Assembly (NCBI GenBank): GCA_002413745.1
Contig: DHXP01000039.1
Location: 89,965 to 153,964 of the forward strand
Length of the DNA: 64,000 nucleotides
Source of the DNA: Flavobacterium sp. UBA5153
Lineage (GTDB): Bacteria > Bacteroidota > Bacteroidia > Flavobacteriales > Flavobacteriaceae
Reading direction: 5' to 3'
The notes below the pieces were generated by a model, which was not told the DNA's origin, searched no databases, and saw nothing but the letters and a program-made list of their open reading frames with translations. Made by a program: the position numbers and the translations under genes. Position 1 is the first letter of the stretch, and each line of letters begins with the position of its first letter. Shown here one piece after another: positions 1 to 8,968 of the stretch.

Positions 1-28
1 AACTTTCAAAACTGCAGCCTGAAATCTG

Positions 29-49
29 CTCCCGATGGCTCCCGGAACT
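29..49 (-). repeat. Copy of a short palindrome-containing repeat
   Basis: On the minus strand this 21-nt stretch matches positions 19488-19508 at 18 of 21 bases; the shared core is TTCCGATAGCTATCGGGA. A half copy of 12 nt lies at 63948-63959. The element sits just past the end of the DUF4403 gene. Copies in separate intergenic gaps suggest a dispersed repeat family. Function is unknown. Confidence 0.5.
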
Positions 50-54
50 GAATT

Positions 55-1464
55 CTACTTCAAACCATCCACGCCAACATTTACAGTGCCATTTACTTTT
101 ATAAAGGCAATGATGGCTTTGTTGGTCAATTGAATTTTTTGGAATTGAATATCCTCCATTTTTCCATTGATAAAAACGCCTGACATAGGCGAATAATTTT
201 TCAAATAAATCATCATATTTTGTTTTCCTTCTTCTAAATTTGGAATTATGGAATAGCGACAACTTTCCTGTATTTTTTTCAAAACCAAACCTTGTGCCAG
301 CCAGTTGGCGGTTCGCATTAATTTATTCTTGGTGTCCAAGGCATAATCCAGTTTGTCAAAAAACAATTCTTTTGTTTGCTCGTTATATTGAGGAAAACCT
401 GTCAAATAAATCGTTCCGTTTACGGTTCCCAAAACATCTAAAGCAATCACCATTTTGCCGTCTTTGTGCCAAATAGCCACTTTTTGAACGGTTACTTTTT
501 TGCTGCCGGAACCAAATTCCTGTCCGGAAAAATTCTTCGTCATTATTTTTGAAGCTTCTGCATAAGTGGAAACTGCGGCGATATTAGCCGTAATCTGATT
601 TGGAATCCGAGTCACTGGTTTCAATACGATTTTTGACGCATCAAATTTTGACTTGGGTTGATTTCCTATAATTGTTTCCATATTGCATTTTATCCCCATT
701 TCCAGCAAAAAAGTGTCGTTTTTAAGTTTGGCATTGGTCGAATATATTTCTACAGGAACAATTCGAAGCCAACTTTCATAAGCCTCGCTCATTTGAAACG
801 GAGTGCAAATTTTTTCCAAAGCCGCCAAAACATTAGGTTTAAAATCCATTGATTTTTCAATGGCGGCATCAATCTTTTTTTCGATTTTCGATTTGAAAAG
901 TTTTACCGCTGGGTTGATAAGATAAGTGACAGGAACATTTTTTCCAAAAACTGTCATTGTTGGACTTTCATTCCATTCCAAAGATTTTAGTTCCGTCTTG
1001 GTGTTTAGTTTCCAATTGGTCAAAGCCGCATCACTTATCAGGGTCACGACTCCGTTGAGGTTGAATTCCTTGGTACTGTATAGCTCAACTCCTAAAGTCG
1101 TTGTGCCAATTCGATATTTAACCATGGCCTTTAACGGCAAAACTGTTTTGATTTTTCCGCCTGAACTTTCTTTGTCATTTCCGATAGTTATTGGAGCCAG
1201 TTTCCAAATTTTCATCTCAATATCATCGTCTTCAATGTTGTTGTCTTCATAAATTAAACCATTCAAAAGGATGTTGGTTTTATTTTCAATATCCTTTAAC
1301 TTTATGCTAATGGGCAAATTGATAAAAGAAGGTGCATTTTCGTAAACCAAAGGACTGGCGTCGTCTGGTTCGGGTTTTAAAGCGGCTATTTTTTGGGAAG
1401 AGGAACAGCTCGAAAGCGAAACTATGAATAGGAAAATAATTGGAATCGAAAGGAATTTTAGCAT
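55..1464 (-). CDS. DUF4403 family lipoprotein
   Basis: Predicted envelope lipoprotein of about 469 residues. The N-terminus MLKFLSIP is followed by a hydrophobic segment and a lipobox LSSC with the acylated Cys at residue 20, so it should be membrane-anchored. The rest alternates beta-type segments and lysine-rich stretches and resembles the DUF4403 family, whose biochemical role is unknown to me. An upstream in-frame ATG at 1488 would add eight residues, but it overlaps the candidate -7 promoter element at 1486-1493, so the ATG at 1464 is chosen. The gene is divergent from the TolC-type gene and near the window edge; the ORF is complete. The family call comes from overall resemblance. Confidence 0.75.
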   Translation of the reverse strand: MLKFLSIPIIFLFIVSLSSCSSSQKIAALKPEPDDASPLVYENAPSFINLPISIKLKDIENKTNILLNGLIYEDNNIEDDDIEMKIWKLAPITIGNDKESSGGKIKTVLPLKAMVKYRIGTTTLGVELYSTKEFNLNGVVTLISDAALTNWKLNTKTELKSLEWNESPTMTVFGKNVPVTYLINPAVKLFKSKIEKKIDAAIEKSMDFKPNVLAALEKICTPFQMSEAYESWLRIVPVEIYSTNAKLKNDTFLLEMGIKCNMETIIGNQPKSKFDASKIVLKPVTRIPNQITANIAAVSTYAEASKIMTKNFSGQEFGSGSKKVTVQKVAIWHKDGKMVIALDVLGTVNGTIYLTGFPQYNEQTKELFFDKLDYALDTKNKLMRTANWLAQGLVLKKIQESCRYSIIPNLEEGKQNMMIYLKNYSPMSGVFINGKMEDIQFQKIQLTNKAIIAFIKVNGTVNVGVDGLK

Positions 1465-1485
1465 TTTATCTTTATTTTGAAGATG

Positions 1486-1493
1486 CAAAATTA
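1486..1493 (-). promoter_or_regulatory. Promoter -7 element for the DUF4403 gene
   Basis: The minus strand reads TAATTTTG, an exact match to the Bacteroidota -7 consensus TAnnTTTG, 21 nt before the chosen ATG at 1464. No clear -33 element was seen. Confidence 0.55.
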
Positions 1494-1630
1494 ATAAAAC
1501 AAATATGTTTTTTGGATTTTTTGTAACAAATAGAGTTATTAAAAGTCTAATACTTTTGTAACTTGATCCCAGAAAATAATTCTTGCATTATATGATGGTT
1601 TTTATAGGATAAGAAGTTATATTTATGTAG

Positions 1631-1638
1631 TATCTTTG
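1631..1638 (+). promoter_or_regulatory. Promoter -7 element for the TolC-adaptor operon
   Basis: TATCTTTG matches TAnnTTTG and lies 21 nt before the ATG at 1660. It overlaps an in-frame TTG at 1636, which therefore cannot be the translation start. A second match, TACTTTTG, lies at 1551-1558 and could be an alternative promoter. Confidence 0.55.
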
Positions 1639-1659
1639 TTACACTTTCATTCAAAAAAT

Positions 1660-3096
1660 ATGAAAAATAATAATTATATCAGTCTGGTTTTTATTGTGCT
1701 ATTTAGTTTGTCAATCCAGGCACAATCTAAAAAATGGACATTGGAAGAATGCGTGAAATATGCCATACAAAACAATATTTCAATCAAGCAAACCGAGTTA
1801 GATTCTAAAACTGCGGATATTGATAAAAAAGGGGCTATAGGAAATTTTATACCTTCGTTCAATGCCAATGCTTCCCATTCTTGGAATGTTGGGTTAAATC
1901 AGGACATTACAACTGGACTTTTACGTAATCAAACAACACAGTTTACTTCGGCTGGAGCAAGTGTAGGTGTAGATATTTACAAAGGTTTACAGAATCAAAA
2001 TACGCTTCGAAGAGCCAATCTTTCGATTGTTGCGGCAAAATATCAATTGCTAAAAATGCAGGAAGACGTTGCGCTTAATGTTGCCAATGCATTCTTGCAA
2101 GTGCTTTTCAACAAGGAAAACCTAAAAGTGCAGCAAGAACAATTGTCCATAAATGAAAAACAGTTAATTCGTTCCGAGGAATTAGTTCGTGCGGGTTCAG
2201 TCCCTCGCGGCGATTTGTTGGATATAAAAGCAACAGTGGCATTGGATAACCAAAAAGTCATTGCTGCCGATAACGCCTTGTTAATTTCAAAATTAAGTTT
2301 GTCCCAATTGTTGCAACTCAAAGATTTTGAAAATTTTGACATAACAGATGAAACTTCTGCCAAAGACGAAAATAATATTTTGTCACAAACTCCAACGGAC
2401 ATTTACGACAAGGCAAAAGAAAGTAAAACGGAATTGAAAATTGCCAAAACCAATCTGGAAATTGCCGAAAAAAATGTTGCAATTGCAAAAGGAGCTTTTC
2501 AGCCAGTTTTGAGAGGTTTTTATAATTTAAGTACTCGAGTAAGTTACGCAGATAGAGTTTCAGGTTATGAAACTAATGTAAATAATCCAACATCAGTAAT
2601 TGGTTTTGTTGAAGGTACAAATCAAAATGTTTTGCAACCTAATTTTTCACCAGTTCTAAGTAAATCTGCGCCATTTTTCAATCAGTTTAATGATAACAAA
2701 GGGCAATCTTTTGGAGCGCAATTATCGATTCCCATATTTAACGGTTTTTCAACCAGAAATAATGTAGAGCGTTCCAAGGTAAATTTAGAAAAATCAAAAA
2801 TAGCGTTAGAACAACAAAGCCTGGATTTGCAAAGAAATGTTTATACCGCATTTACGGATGCCAAAGGAGCTTTGAATGCCTATGAATCCTCGCTTGTGGC
2901 GCTAGAAGCAAGGCAAGAAGCCTACAATTATGCCAAAGAAAAATATGCGGTGGGTATGATGAATTCTTTTGACTTTAACCAGTCGCAAACCCTGCTTTCC
3001 AATGCGCAATCAGAGGTTCTTAGAACGAAATATGATTATATTTTTAAAATAAAAATTTTAGAATTCTATTTTGGAATTCCAATTCTCAAAAACTAA
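1660..3096 (+). CDS. TolC family outer membrane efflux protein
   Basis: Outer membrane channel of about 478 residues, the expected size for the OEP/TolC family. The start MKNNNYISL leads into a hydrophobic signal peptide ending around SIQAQ. The mature protein shows the two-fold TolC layout: long heptad-like helices (about residues 110-230 and 270-300, then 370-470) separated by shorter beta-type segments, and the early motif LEECVKYAIQNN is typical. It should form the trimeric exit duct of a tripartite exporter. The stop is 6 nt before the adaptor gene, so the two are co-transcribed. No inner-membrane pump follows in this window, so the substrate is unknown. Confidence 0.92.
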   Translation: MKNNNYISLVFIVLFSLSIQAQSKKWTLEECVKYAIQNNISIKQTELDSKTADIDKKGAIGNFIPSFNANASHSWNVGLNQDITTGLLRNQTTQFTSAGASVGVDIYKGLQNQNTLRRANLSIVAAKYQLLKMQEDVALNVANAFLQVLFNKENLKVQQEQLSINEKQLIRSEELVRAGSVPRGDLLDIKATVALDNQKVIAADNALLISKLSLSQLLQLKDFENFDITDETSAKDENNILSQTPTDIYDKAKESKTELKIAKTNLEIAEKNVAIAKGAFQPVLRGFYNLSTRVSYADRVSGYETNVNNPTSVIGFVEGTNQNVLQPNFSPVLSKSAPFFNQFNDNKGQSFGAQLSIPIFNGFSTRNNVERSKVNLEKSKIALEQQSLDLQRNVYTAFTDAKGALNAYESSLVALEARQEAYNYAKEKYAVGMMNSFDFNQSQTLLSNAQSEVLRTKYDYIFKIKILEFYFGIPILKN

Positions 3097-3102
3097 TTTA
3101 TT

Positions 3103-4389
3103 ATGTCAAAAAAAACTATATATTTCATAATTGGTGGAGCGATTGCAATCATTGCTGTGTTAATAGTGCTTTCTAAAACAGGTGTTATTGGAAATAAAGA
3201 CAAAGGAAAATCGGTTGAAATTTCCGAAGTTAGAGCCACAACCATTGTCGAAACCGTTTCGGCAACAGGAAAAATTCAACCCGAAATAGAAGTGAAAATA
3301 GCTTCTATGGTTTCCGGCGAAATAATAGCATTGCCCGTAAAGGAAGGGCAAGTAGTCAAAAAAGGGGATTTATTGGTAAAGATAAACCCCGATTTATACA
3401 CTTCTGGACTGAACAGAACTGTCGCTAATTTGGCGGGGACTAAAGCGGGGTTAACCCAAGCGGATGCCTCTTTCAAGGAATCCAAATCAAATTATGACAG
3501 AAACAAAACCTTGTTCGAAAAGGGAATTATTTCCAAGGCAGATTGGGACAAATCAGTTGCCTCTTTTGAAGTGGCAAAAGCCACAAAACAATCGGCATAT
3601 TTCAATGTACAAAGTGCTTCGGCAACCGTAAATGAGGCTAGAGACAATCTGGGGCGAACCATAATTTATGCGCCTGCCGATGGAACAATTTCGGTTCTTA
3701 ATGTCGAATTAGGCGAACGAGTTTTGGGAACACAGCAAATGGCCGGAACCGAAATTCTTCGTGTTGCCAACCTGAATAATATGGAAGTGGAAGTCGATGT
3801 AAATGAAAATGACATCGTGAAAATAAAAGTGGGAGATGAAGCCAAGGTTGAGGTGGACGCCTATTTGAAAAAACAGTTCAAAGGTGTTGTTACGAGTATT
3901 TCAAATTCGGCGAGTACCACTTTAACAGCGGATCAGGTAACCAATTTTAAAGTTAAAATCAGGATTCTTAAAGAATCTTATCAGGATTTATTGGAAGGAA
4001 AACCGGCGACTTATTCTCCTTTTAGGCCAGGAATGACGGCAACCGTTGATATTATTACCAAAACAAAAACCAATGTTTTGGCTGTGCCAATAAGTTCTGT
4101 TGTGGTAAAATCGGATACGACAGCAGTGAAAGAATTTAAAGTGGAAGACAAGAATGATCAGGAGAAAAAAACACCAAAAAGTGACAAGAAACTGGAATGC
4201 GTTTTCGTGAAAGTGGGCGGCAAAGCTAAAATCAGAATCATAAAAACAGGAATTCAAGACGACACGAATATCGAAGTGGTTACAGGACTTAAAAAAGGAG
4301 ATGTGGTAATTACCGGACCTTATACGACGGTTTCGAAGGATTTGAATTCCGGTGATAAAGTGACTACGGAAAAGGAAGTGAAGAAGTAA
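3103..4389 (+). CDS. HlyD/MacA-type efflux periplasmic adaptor
   Basis: Membrane-fusion protein of 428 residues that bridges an inner-membrane transporter to the TolC-type channel encoded just upstream. An N-terminal membrane anchor spans about residues 5-25. A lipoyl-type half motif (SGEIIALPVKEGQVVKKGDLL) lies around residues 70-90, followed by an alpha-hairpin of heptad helices (about 110-180), a second lipoyl half (APADGTISVL) and beta-barrel and membrane-proximal domains. The layout resembles MacA, which usually pairs with the ABC pump MacB, but the next gene is tsaB and no pump is seen here. The C-terminal 60 residues are Lys/Asp-rich. The pump partner must be encoded elsewhere or be shared. 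Confidence 0.9.
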   Translation: MSKKTIYFIIGGAIAIIAVLIVLSKTGVIGNKDKGKSVEISEVRATTIVETVSATGKIQPEIEVKIASMVSGEIIALPVKEGQVVKKGDLLVKINPDLYTSGLNRTVANLAGTKAGLTQADASFKESKSNYDRNKTLFEKGIISKADWDKSVASFEVAKATKQSAYFNVQSASATVNEARDNLGRTIIYAPADGTISVLNVELGERVLGTQQMAGTEILRVANLNNMEVEVDVNENDIVKIKVGDEAKVEVDAYLKKQFKGVVTSISNSASTTLTADQVTNFKVKIRILKESYQDLLEGKPATYSPFRPGMTATVDIITKTKTNVLAVPISSVVVKSDTTAVKEFKVEDKNDQEKKTPKSDKKLECVFVKVGGKAKIRIIKTGIQDDTNIEVVTGLKKGDVVITGPYTTVSKDLNSGDKVTTEKEVKK

Positions 4390-4438
4390 AAAGTTATTTG
4401 TAATTTATAACTTTGCAAAAAAAAAATAAATGCTAGTT

Positions 4439-4492
4439 TCATTCCGACGAAGGAGGAATCCCATAATGAGATTCCTCCTTCGTCGGAATGAC
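4439..4492. repeat. Near-perfect palindromic repeat element, copy 1
   Basis: Two perfectly complementary 22-nt arms (4439-4460 and 4470-4491) flank a 9-nt loop; the arm begins TCATTCCGACGAAGGAGG. A second member with two mismatches lies at 44121-44182. Both sit at the 3' ends of transcription units, so they could act as hairpin terminators or be REP/MITE-like mobile palindromes. Confidence 0.85.
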
Positions 4493-4541
4493 AATTTAGA
4501 GAAGAAATAATTTAGAATTTAAACCCAAATCTAAAACCCAT

Positions 4542-5210
4542 TTGTCCTACATACTCAACATCGAAACCGCTACCAAGAATTGTTCTGTTGCTCTTGCAAA
4601 AGAAGGAAAAACGATTCTATACAAAGAAATTGCCGAAGAAGGTTATTCGCACGCCGAGCGCTTGCACGTTTTTATCGAAGAAATCATCAAAGAAGCCGGA
4701 ATCAAATTCAAGGATTTATCGGCGATTGCCGTGAGTCAAGGCCCAGGTTCTTATACGGGTTTGCGCATTGGCGTTTCTGCGGCAAAAGGATTGTGTTTTG
4801 CACTGGATATTCCGTTGATTCCGGTGGACACTTTGCAAGTTTTGGCTTCGCAAGTTACGGTTTCCAGCGGATTGATTATTCCAATGATTGATGCCCGAAG
4901 AATGGAAGTATACAGTGCTATTTTTACTCCAAATTTTGAAAAGATGAGAGCCGTTCAAGCTGAAATCATCACCGAAAACTCTTTCGAAGATTTGCAGGAA
5001 ACACTTTATTTTGTTGGCGATTGTGCCGAGAAATGCAAGGCGGTTTTGACCAAGGGAAACTTTGTTTTCTTGGAAGAAATCAAATATCCTTCGGCAAAGG
5101 AAATGAGTTTGCTGAGTTTCGAAAAATACAAAAAAAACGACATTGTGGATGTCGCTTATTTTGAACCTTATTATTTGAAGGATTTTATGATGACTGTTTC
5201 GAAGAAATAG
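4542..5210 (+). CDS. tsaB: tRNA N6-threonylcarbamoyladenosine biosynthesis protein TsaB
   Basis: Partner of TsaD in the complex that transfers a threonylcarbamoyl group to A37 of ANN-decoding tRNAs in the cytoplasm. The length (222 residues) fits TsaB. The N-terminal ASKHA fold begins SYILNIETATKNCSVAL, and the family motif SQGPGSYTGLRIG is at about residues 65-77. The start is a TTG at 4542: there is no ATG near the conserved N-terminus and the reading begins exactly where the family does. The preceding leader repeats AAACCCA 13 nt apart. A diverged copy of the last part of this gene lies 626 nt downstream (5757-5814). Confidence 0.93.
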   Translation: MSYILNIETATKNCSVALAKEGKTILYKEIAEEGYSHAERLHVFIEEIIKEAGIKFKDLSAIAVSQGPGSYTGLRIGVSAAKGLCFALDIPLIPVDTLQVLASQVTVSSGLIIPMIDARRMEVYSAIFTPNFEKMRAVQAEIITENSFEDLQETLYFVGDCAEKCKAVLTKGNFVFLEEIKYPSAKEMSLLSFEKYKKNDIVDVAYFEPYYLKDFMMTVSKK

Positions 5211-5261
5211 AAAATTTAATTTTTGTTTTTGGATACAGAATGAAAATCGGTGTAGTCAGTT

Positions 5262-5660
5262 TTAATATTTAGCGTATCTGCTTTCATCATCTAAAAGTAT
5301 TATTCTTTTAAATTTGGATTTTACTGAAGGATATGAAAAAGTTATAAAGGGGGATTTTAATTCCTTAGGAATAATTAGACAGGTATCTAAAACTGAAATA
5401 TTACTTGAATCAATTTTAATATTTAGCTTAACATTTGAAGCACTTATTTTTAAATTTGATTCATAAAAGGAGCACAATTTATTTGCATCCATATTATCGT
5501 TATTGTTGTTTACTTGTAGATTCAAAATAACTTTTTGGTTTTCTAATATTTGAATATTTTCATTTCTGTATGCATATCCACTAATTTCTATCTTCTTTTC
5601 GTTTGAACACGAAATAAAAAAGTAAAAGATTAATATTCCAATTAATTTATAGTTTTTCAT
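5262..5660 (-). CDS. Small predicted lipoprotein of unknown function
   Basis: A 132-residue protein that I do not recognise. It begins MKNYKLIGILIFYF and reaches a Cys at residue 18 in FISC, an atypical lipobox with Phe at -3, so it is probably exported and acylated. The mature part is Asn/Ser/Lys-rich and probably beta-rich. The gene is antisense to its neighbours and lies exactly between the intact tsaB and a duplicated fragment of the tsaB tail, which suggests insertion with its surrounding DNA. Base composition is more AT-rich than in the flanking core genes. Confidence 0.6.
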   Translation of the reverse strand: MKNYKLIGILIFYFFISCSNEKKIEISGYAYRNENIQILENQKVILNLQVNNNNDNMDANKLCSFYESNLKISASNVKLNIKIDSSNISVLDTCLIIPKELKSPFITFSYPSVKSKFKRIILLDDESRYAKY

Positions 5661-5756
5661 TTGTCATCATTGTTTAAATATTTATTAGTGGAATTGTGTT
5701 TAAAAATTAAAAAACTAATCTTCCAGCAAGATAAGTGTTTTTTCTTAATGGCATAA

Positions 5757-5814
5757 AAAAAAACGATATTGCGGATGTCGCTTATTTTGAACCTTATTAT
5801 TTGAAAAACTTTAT
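5757..5814 (+). pseudogene. Duplicated fragment of the tsaB 3' end
   Basis: This stretch matches 5131-5188 inside tsaB at about 53 of 58 bases with a constant offset of 626 nt, and encodes the same peptide region (DVAYFEPYYLK with neighbouring substitutions). It has no start and reads on into a REP-like hairpin. It is either a relic of the former tsaB end or the scar of an insertion that brought in the small lipoprotein gene. The rest of the gap 5661-5965 holds only the hairpins at 5836-5928. Confidence 0.75.
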
Positions 5815-5835
5815 AAAAGCATCAAATAAATGCAT

Positions 5836-5928
5836 CCCACGGTTAAAACCGTGGACGATGGTGTTGCTTGCTTTGACAAAAAATCATTGGTATTCGGAAT
5901 AACCATAACCCACAGTTTCAACTGTGGG
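5836..5928. repeat. Pair of REP-like hairpins
   Basis: Two short palindromes lie about 55 nt apart: CCACGGTTAAAACCGTGG at 5837-5854 (8-bp stem) and CCCACAGTTTCAACTGTGGG at 5909-5928 (9-bp stem). Their cores differ by compensated base changes (GGTT/AACC versus AGTT/AACT), so the hairpin seems to matter more than the sequence. The paired layout recalls REP elements mobilised by RAYT transposases. No such transposase is in the window. Confidence 0.65.
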
Positions 5929-5965
5929 AAATTAAGAAGGTTGTGGTTTATTTATTTCGTAAGAA

Positions 5966-6787
5966 TTATTTTTTTGAAACCTCTTTCACAAAAGGTTGAA
6001 TCACAATTCCAGCAGCGTCAAATGCCAATTTACAGCTTTCCAATGTGTCAGAACTAACGACTCCAAAATCCGCATTATTGGCCCAAGGTCTAACGGCAAG
6101 TTGAATCGAGCTGTCGGTCAAAAGCTTTACGGAAACTTCGGCTTCGGGAGTTTTTAATACTTTTGGATTGTTCTTCAAAACTTCAGTAATAATATCCTTC
6201 GCTTTTCGAATATCGGTGTCATAAGAAATTGAAAGCGTCAAATCAGCTCTTCGATATCCTTGCAAGGAATAATTGATAATCGTGCCATTTGACAAAGAAC
6301 CATTCGGAACAAAAATAGTTTGATTGTTGCCGTTGATTAATTTGGTCACGAATATTTGTATTTCGTGAACCGTTCCTATTGTGCCTTGAGCCTCGATTAC
6401 ATCACCCACTTTGAAAGGTTTGAAAACAATAATCAACATTCCTCCAGCAAAATTGGACAAAGAGCCTTGAAGCGACAAACCTACGGCAAGTCCCATTGCG
6501 CCCAGAATGGCGACAAAAGAAGAAGTCTCGATTCCTAACTTGGAAATGAAAGACACAAATAATAAAACTCTCAAAACCCAAAGCAAAATATCCGCTAAAA
6601 ACCGGGTCAAAGTTGGATCTAAATCCCTCTTTACCATTATTTTTCTGATGATTCTATTAATGAGACGAATGGCATAAATTCCCACAAATAAGATTAGGAT
6701 TGCCGAAATTAGTTTTGGAGAATAATCAATTAACGCATTGATAAAAGCGTCGGCATAACTGGTAACATTATCGGGGTTGAGTGTCAT
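5966..6787 (-). CDS. mscS: Small-conductance mechanosensitive channel, MscS family
   Basis: Inner-membrane tension-gated channel of 273 residues, close to the 286 of E. coli MscS; such channels release solutes on hypo-osmotic shock. Three hydrophobic segments are visible at about residues 25-45, 65-85 and 95-125. The third is the Gly/Ala-rich pore helix (GAMGLAVGLSLQGSLSNFAGG), which runs into the beta-domain hallmark FKPFKVGDVI. A C-terminal alpha/beta domain follows, with PNGSLSNGTIINYS. The gene is single, leftward, between the inserted tsaB-tail region and the DUF255 gene; no clear promoter was seen. Confidence 0.93.
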   Translation of the reverse strand: MTLNPDNVTSYADAFINALIDYSPKLISAILILFVGIYAIRLINRIIRKIMVKRDLDPTLTRFLADILLWVLRVLLFVSFISKLGIETSSFVAILGAMGLAVGLSLQGSLSNFAGGMLIIVFKPFKVGDVIEAQGTIGTVHEIQIFVTKLINGNNQTIFVPNGSLSNGTIINYSLQGYRRADLTLSISYDTDIRKAKDIITEVLKNNPKVLKTPEAEVSVKLLTDSSIQLAVRPWANNADFGVVSSDTLESCKLAFDAAGIVIQPFVKEVSKK

Positions 6788-6868
6788 TTTTATTGAATGA
6801 AAACCTTCTCAAGTAGAGAAGGAGTGTGTTAGAAAGGCAAAGATAGGAATTATTATTTTTAAGGATTT

Positions 6869-8887
6869 CTAATTTAAATCAGAAAGAATTTGTTGGAAAT
6901 CGCTACTTGGAATCAAACAAGTTTTGTTCTGGCAAAGGTAAAAAAAGGTTTCGTCGTCGTTAAAACGATCTTTCAAAAAAGGAAGATTCGAGACTTTTTC
7001 CGTTCCTGCCAAAACTACATTTGGGAGATAAACGCCATTTATTTTGCTGCAATATTCCAATGCCAAATCGCCACAAATTGCCAATTCCTTGTTTTCTTCC
7101 GAATAACTTAAAGCCAAATCCATCCAATTGGAATAGGCTGAAGGATATTCGACACTTGGTAAAATATTTTGCAGCATTTGGTTGCAAATTTTTTCATAAT
7201 ACGAATTATTGAAATAAATGCTTAATTGAAACAAGTTTTTTGCCGTCACCGAGTTGGATGCCGGAATCACGTTGTCTTCGGTTTCAAAATGTGATGTTAT
7301 CAAGGCTTCGTCCATATTGGAAGTAAAGGCAAAAAAACCTGTTTTTTCGTCGTAAAAATGTTCAAAACTGTAATCCGTTAATTGTTTTGCATATTGAAGC
7401 CATTTTTCGTCAAAAGTCACTTCGTATAAAGAGATAAATGCGGCAATAACGAAACAATAATCTTCCAGATATCCGTTGATGGTGCTCTTCTTGTTTTTGT
7501 AATTGTGGAATAAATTCCCTTCGTTTGACCAAAGATTTCCGATGATAAAATCGGCATTTTGCAAAGCTAATTCTATATATTTTTTATCTTGCAAAGCTTT
7601 GTAAGCGTCAACAAATCCTTTGAGCATTATCGCATTCCAGGAAGTCAAACATTTGTCGTCAAGTCGAGGTTTGTGACGTTTTTCTCTTTCAATATAGAGC
7701 AATCTTTCCCAGGTTTTCTTCCTTTTTTCGATTTCTGAAACTTTAAGTTTATTGTGTTTTGTGATTTCTTCCAAACTTTGGTTTTGAATCAAAACATAGT
7801 TTCCATCTTCCCATAATCCAAAAGTATTGATATTGAATACTTGACTGAACAAATCGAAATCTTCACCAATAATTGTTTTCAATTCAGGAATTTTCCAAAC
7901 ATAAAAAGCGCCTTCTTCAAGATGATTTTCGGTGTTCAAACTATCGGCGTCGAGTGCGCAATAAAATCCGCCTTCCGGATTCATTAATTCTCTTTCGACG
8001 AAAGAAAGCGTTTTTTCGATGACTTCTTTATACAAAGGATTTTGAGTCAATTTATAAGCGTCGCTGTATAATGAAACCAATTGCCCGTTGTCATAAAGCA
8101 TTTTTTCGAAGTGGGGAACGTGCCATTTATTGTCAACTGAATAACGTGAAAATCCACCGTCAATGGTGTCGAAAACTCCGCCAAAAGCCATTTTTGTCAA
8201 CGTAAGGTTTACAAATTCAAGTAATTTGTTCTCTTTCTTTTGGTGTCCAAAACGCATTAAAAAATGATAATTATTGGGCATCATAAACTTGGGAGAACTC
8301 GCCATTCCACCAAAATCCCAATCGAAACTATGTTTCCATTTTTCGACTAATGTTGCAATCTGATTTTGATCTATGGATGTTTCCGGTTTTTCATTTTGGA
8401 CGATTCCAAGAGATTGAATTCCTTGATGTAAATTTTCGGCATAGCCTATCATTTTCTCGGGAGCAGATTGATAAAGTTCTTGCAATTGATCGAGCGCATT
8501 AATCCATTGTTGCTTTCTGAAATAGGTTCCACCCCAAACGGGTCTTCCGTCGGGAAGTGTAACAATATTTAATGGCCATCCGCCACGACCTGTCAATATT
8601 TGCACCGCTTTCATGTAGACCGCATCTACATCCGGTCGCTCTTCCCGATCGACTTTGATGCTGATAAAATTGGCATTCATGACATCGGCCACTTCTTGGT
8701 CTTCGAAGCTTTCATGCTCCATAACATGGCACCAATGACAAGCCGAATAGCCGATACTCACAATTATGAGTTTGTTTTCGTCTTTGGCTTGAGCCAATGA
8801 ATTGGCATTCCAAGCCTTCCAATGGACTGGATTATTAGCGTGTTGTAATAAATACGGACTGGATTCTTGTGAAAGTTGGTTCATCAT
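6869..8887 (-). CDS. Thioredoxin-domain DUF255 (YyaL/SPATA20-type) protein
   Basis: Cytoplasmic protein of 672 residues. The N-terminal 170 residues are a thioredoxin-like fold with the DUF255 signature [14 protein letters not shown] and the CxxC-type site CHWC at about residues 50-53. The remainder is a long alpha/alpha-barrel region resembling N-acylglucosamine 2-epimerase and glycosidase folds ([35 protein letters not shown]). The family is widespread and its reaction is not established. Two adjacent ATGs at 8887 and 8884 are equally possible starts. A 14-nt tandem repeat precedes them at 8890-8922. Confidence 0.9.
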   Translation of the reverse strand: MMNQLSQESSPYLLQHANNPVHWKAWNANSLAQAKDENKLIIVSIGYSACHWCHVMEHESFEDQEVADVMNANFISIKVDREERPDVDAVYMKAVQILTGRGGWPLNIVTLPDGRPVWGGTYFRKQQWINALDQLQELYQSAPEKMIGYAENLHQGIQSLGIVQNEKPETSIDQNQIATLVEKWKHSFDWDFGGMASSPKFMMPNNYHFLMRFGHQKKENKLLEFVNLTLTKMAFGGVFDTIDGGFSRYSVDNKWHVPHFEKMLYDNGQLVSLYSDAYKLTQNPLYKEVIEKTLSFVERELMNPEGGFYCALDADSLNTENHLEEGAFYVWKIPELKTIIGEDFDLFSQVFNINTFGLWEDGNYVLIQNQSLEEITKHNKLKVSEIEKRKKTWERLLYIEREKRHKPRLDDKCLTSWNAIMLKGFVDAYKALQDKKYIELALQNADFIIGNLWSNEGNLFHNYKNKKSTINGYLEDYCFVIAAFISLYEVTFDEKWLQYAKQLTDYSFEHFYDEKTGFFAFTSNMDEALITSHFETEDNVIPASNSVTAKNLFQLSIYFNNSYYEKICNQMLQNILPSVEYPSAYSNWMDLALSYSEENKELAICGDLALEYCSKINGVYLPNVVLAGTEKVSNLPFLKDRFNDDETFFYLCQNKTCLIPSSDFQQILSDLN

Positions 8888-8889
8888 AT

Positions 8890-8922
8890 TTTAATGTTCA
8901 GTGTTTAATATTCAGTGTTCAG
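8890..8922 (-). repeat. 14-nt tandem repeat in the leader of the DUF255 gene
   Basis: On the plus strand TTTAATGTTCAGTG (8890-8903) is followed directly by TTTAATATTCAGTG (8904-8917) and a partial third unit. It ends 2 nt before the start codon. It is one of several leader repeats with a period of 7 or a multiple of 7. Confidence 0.7.
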
Positions 8923-8968
8923 GGAAATACAGAATACTGTTTATTTTAACTGAACACGGAGTGGTGAT

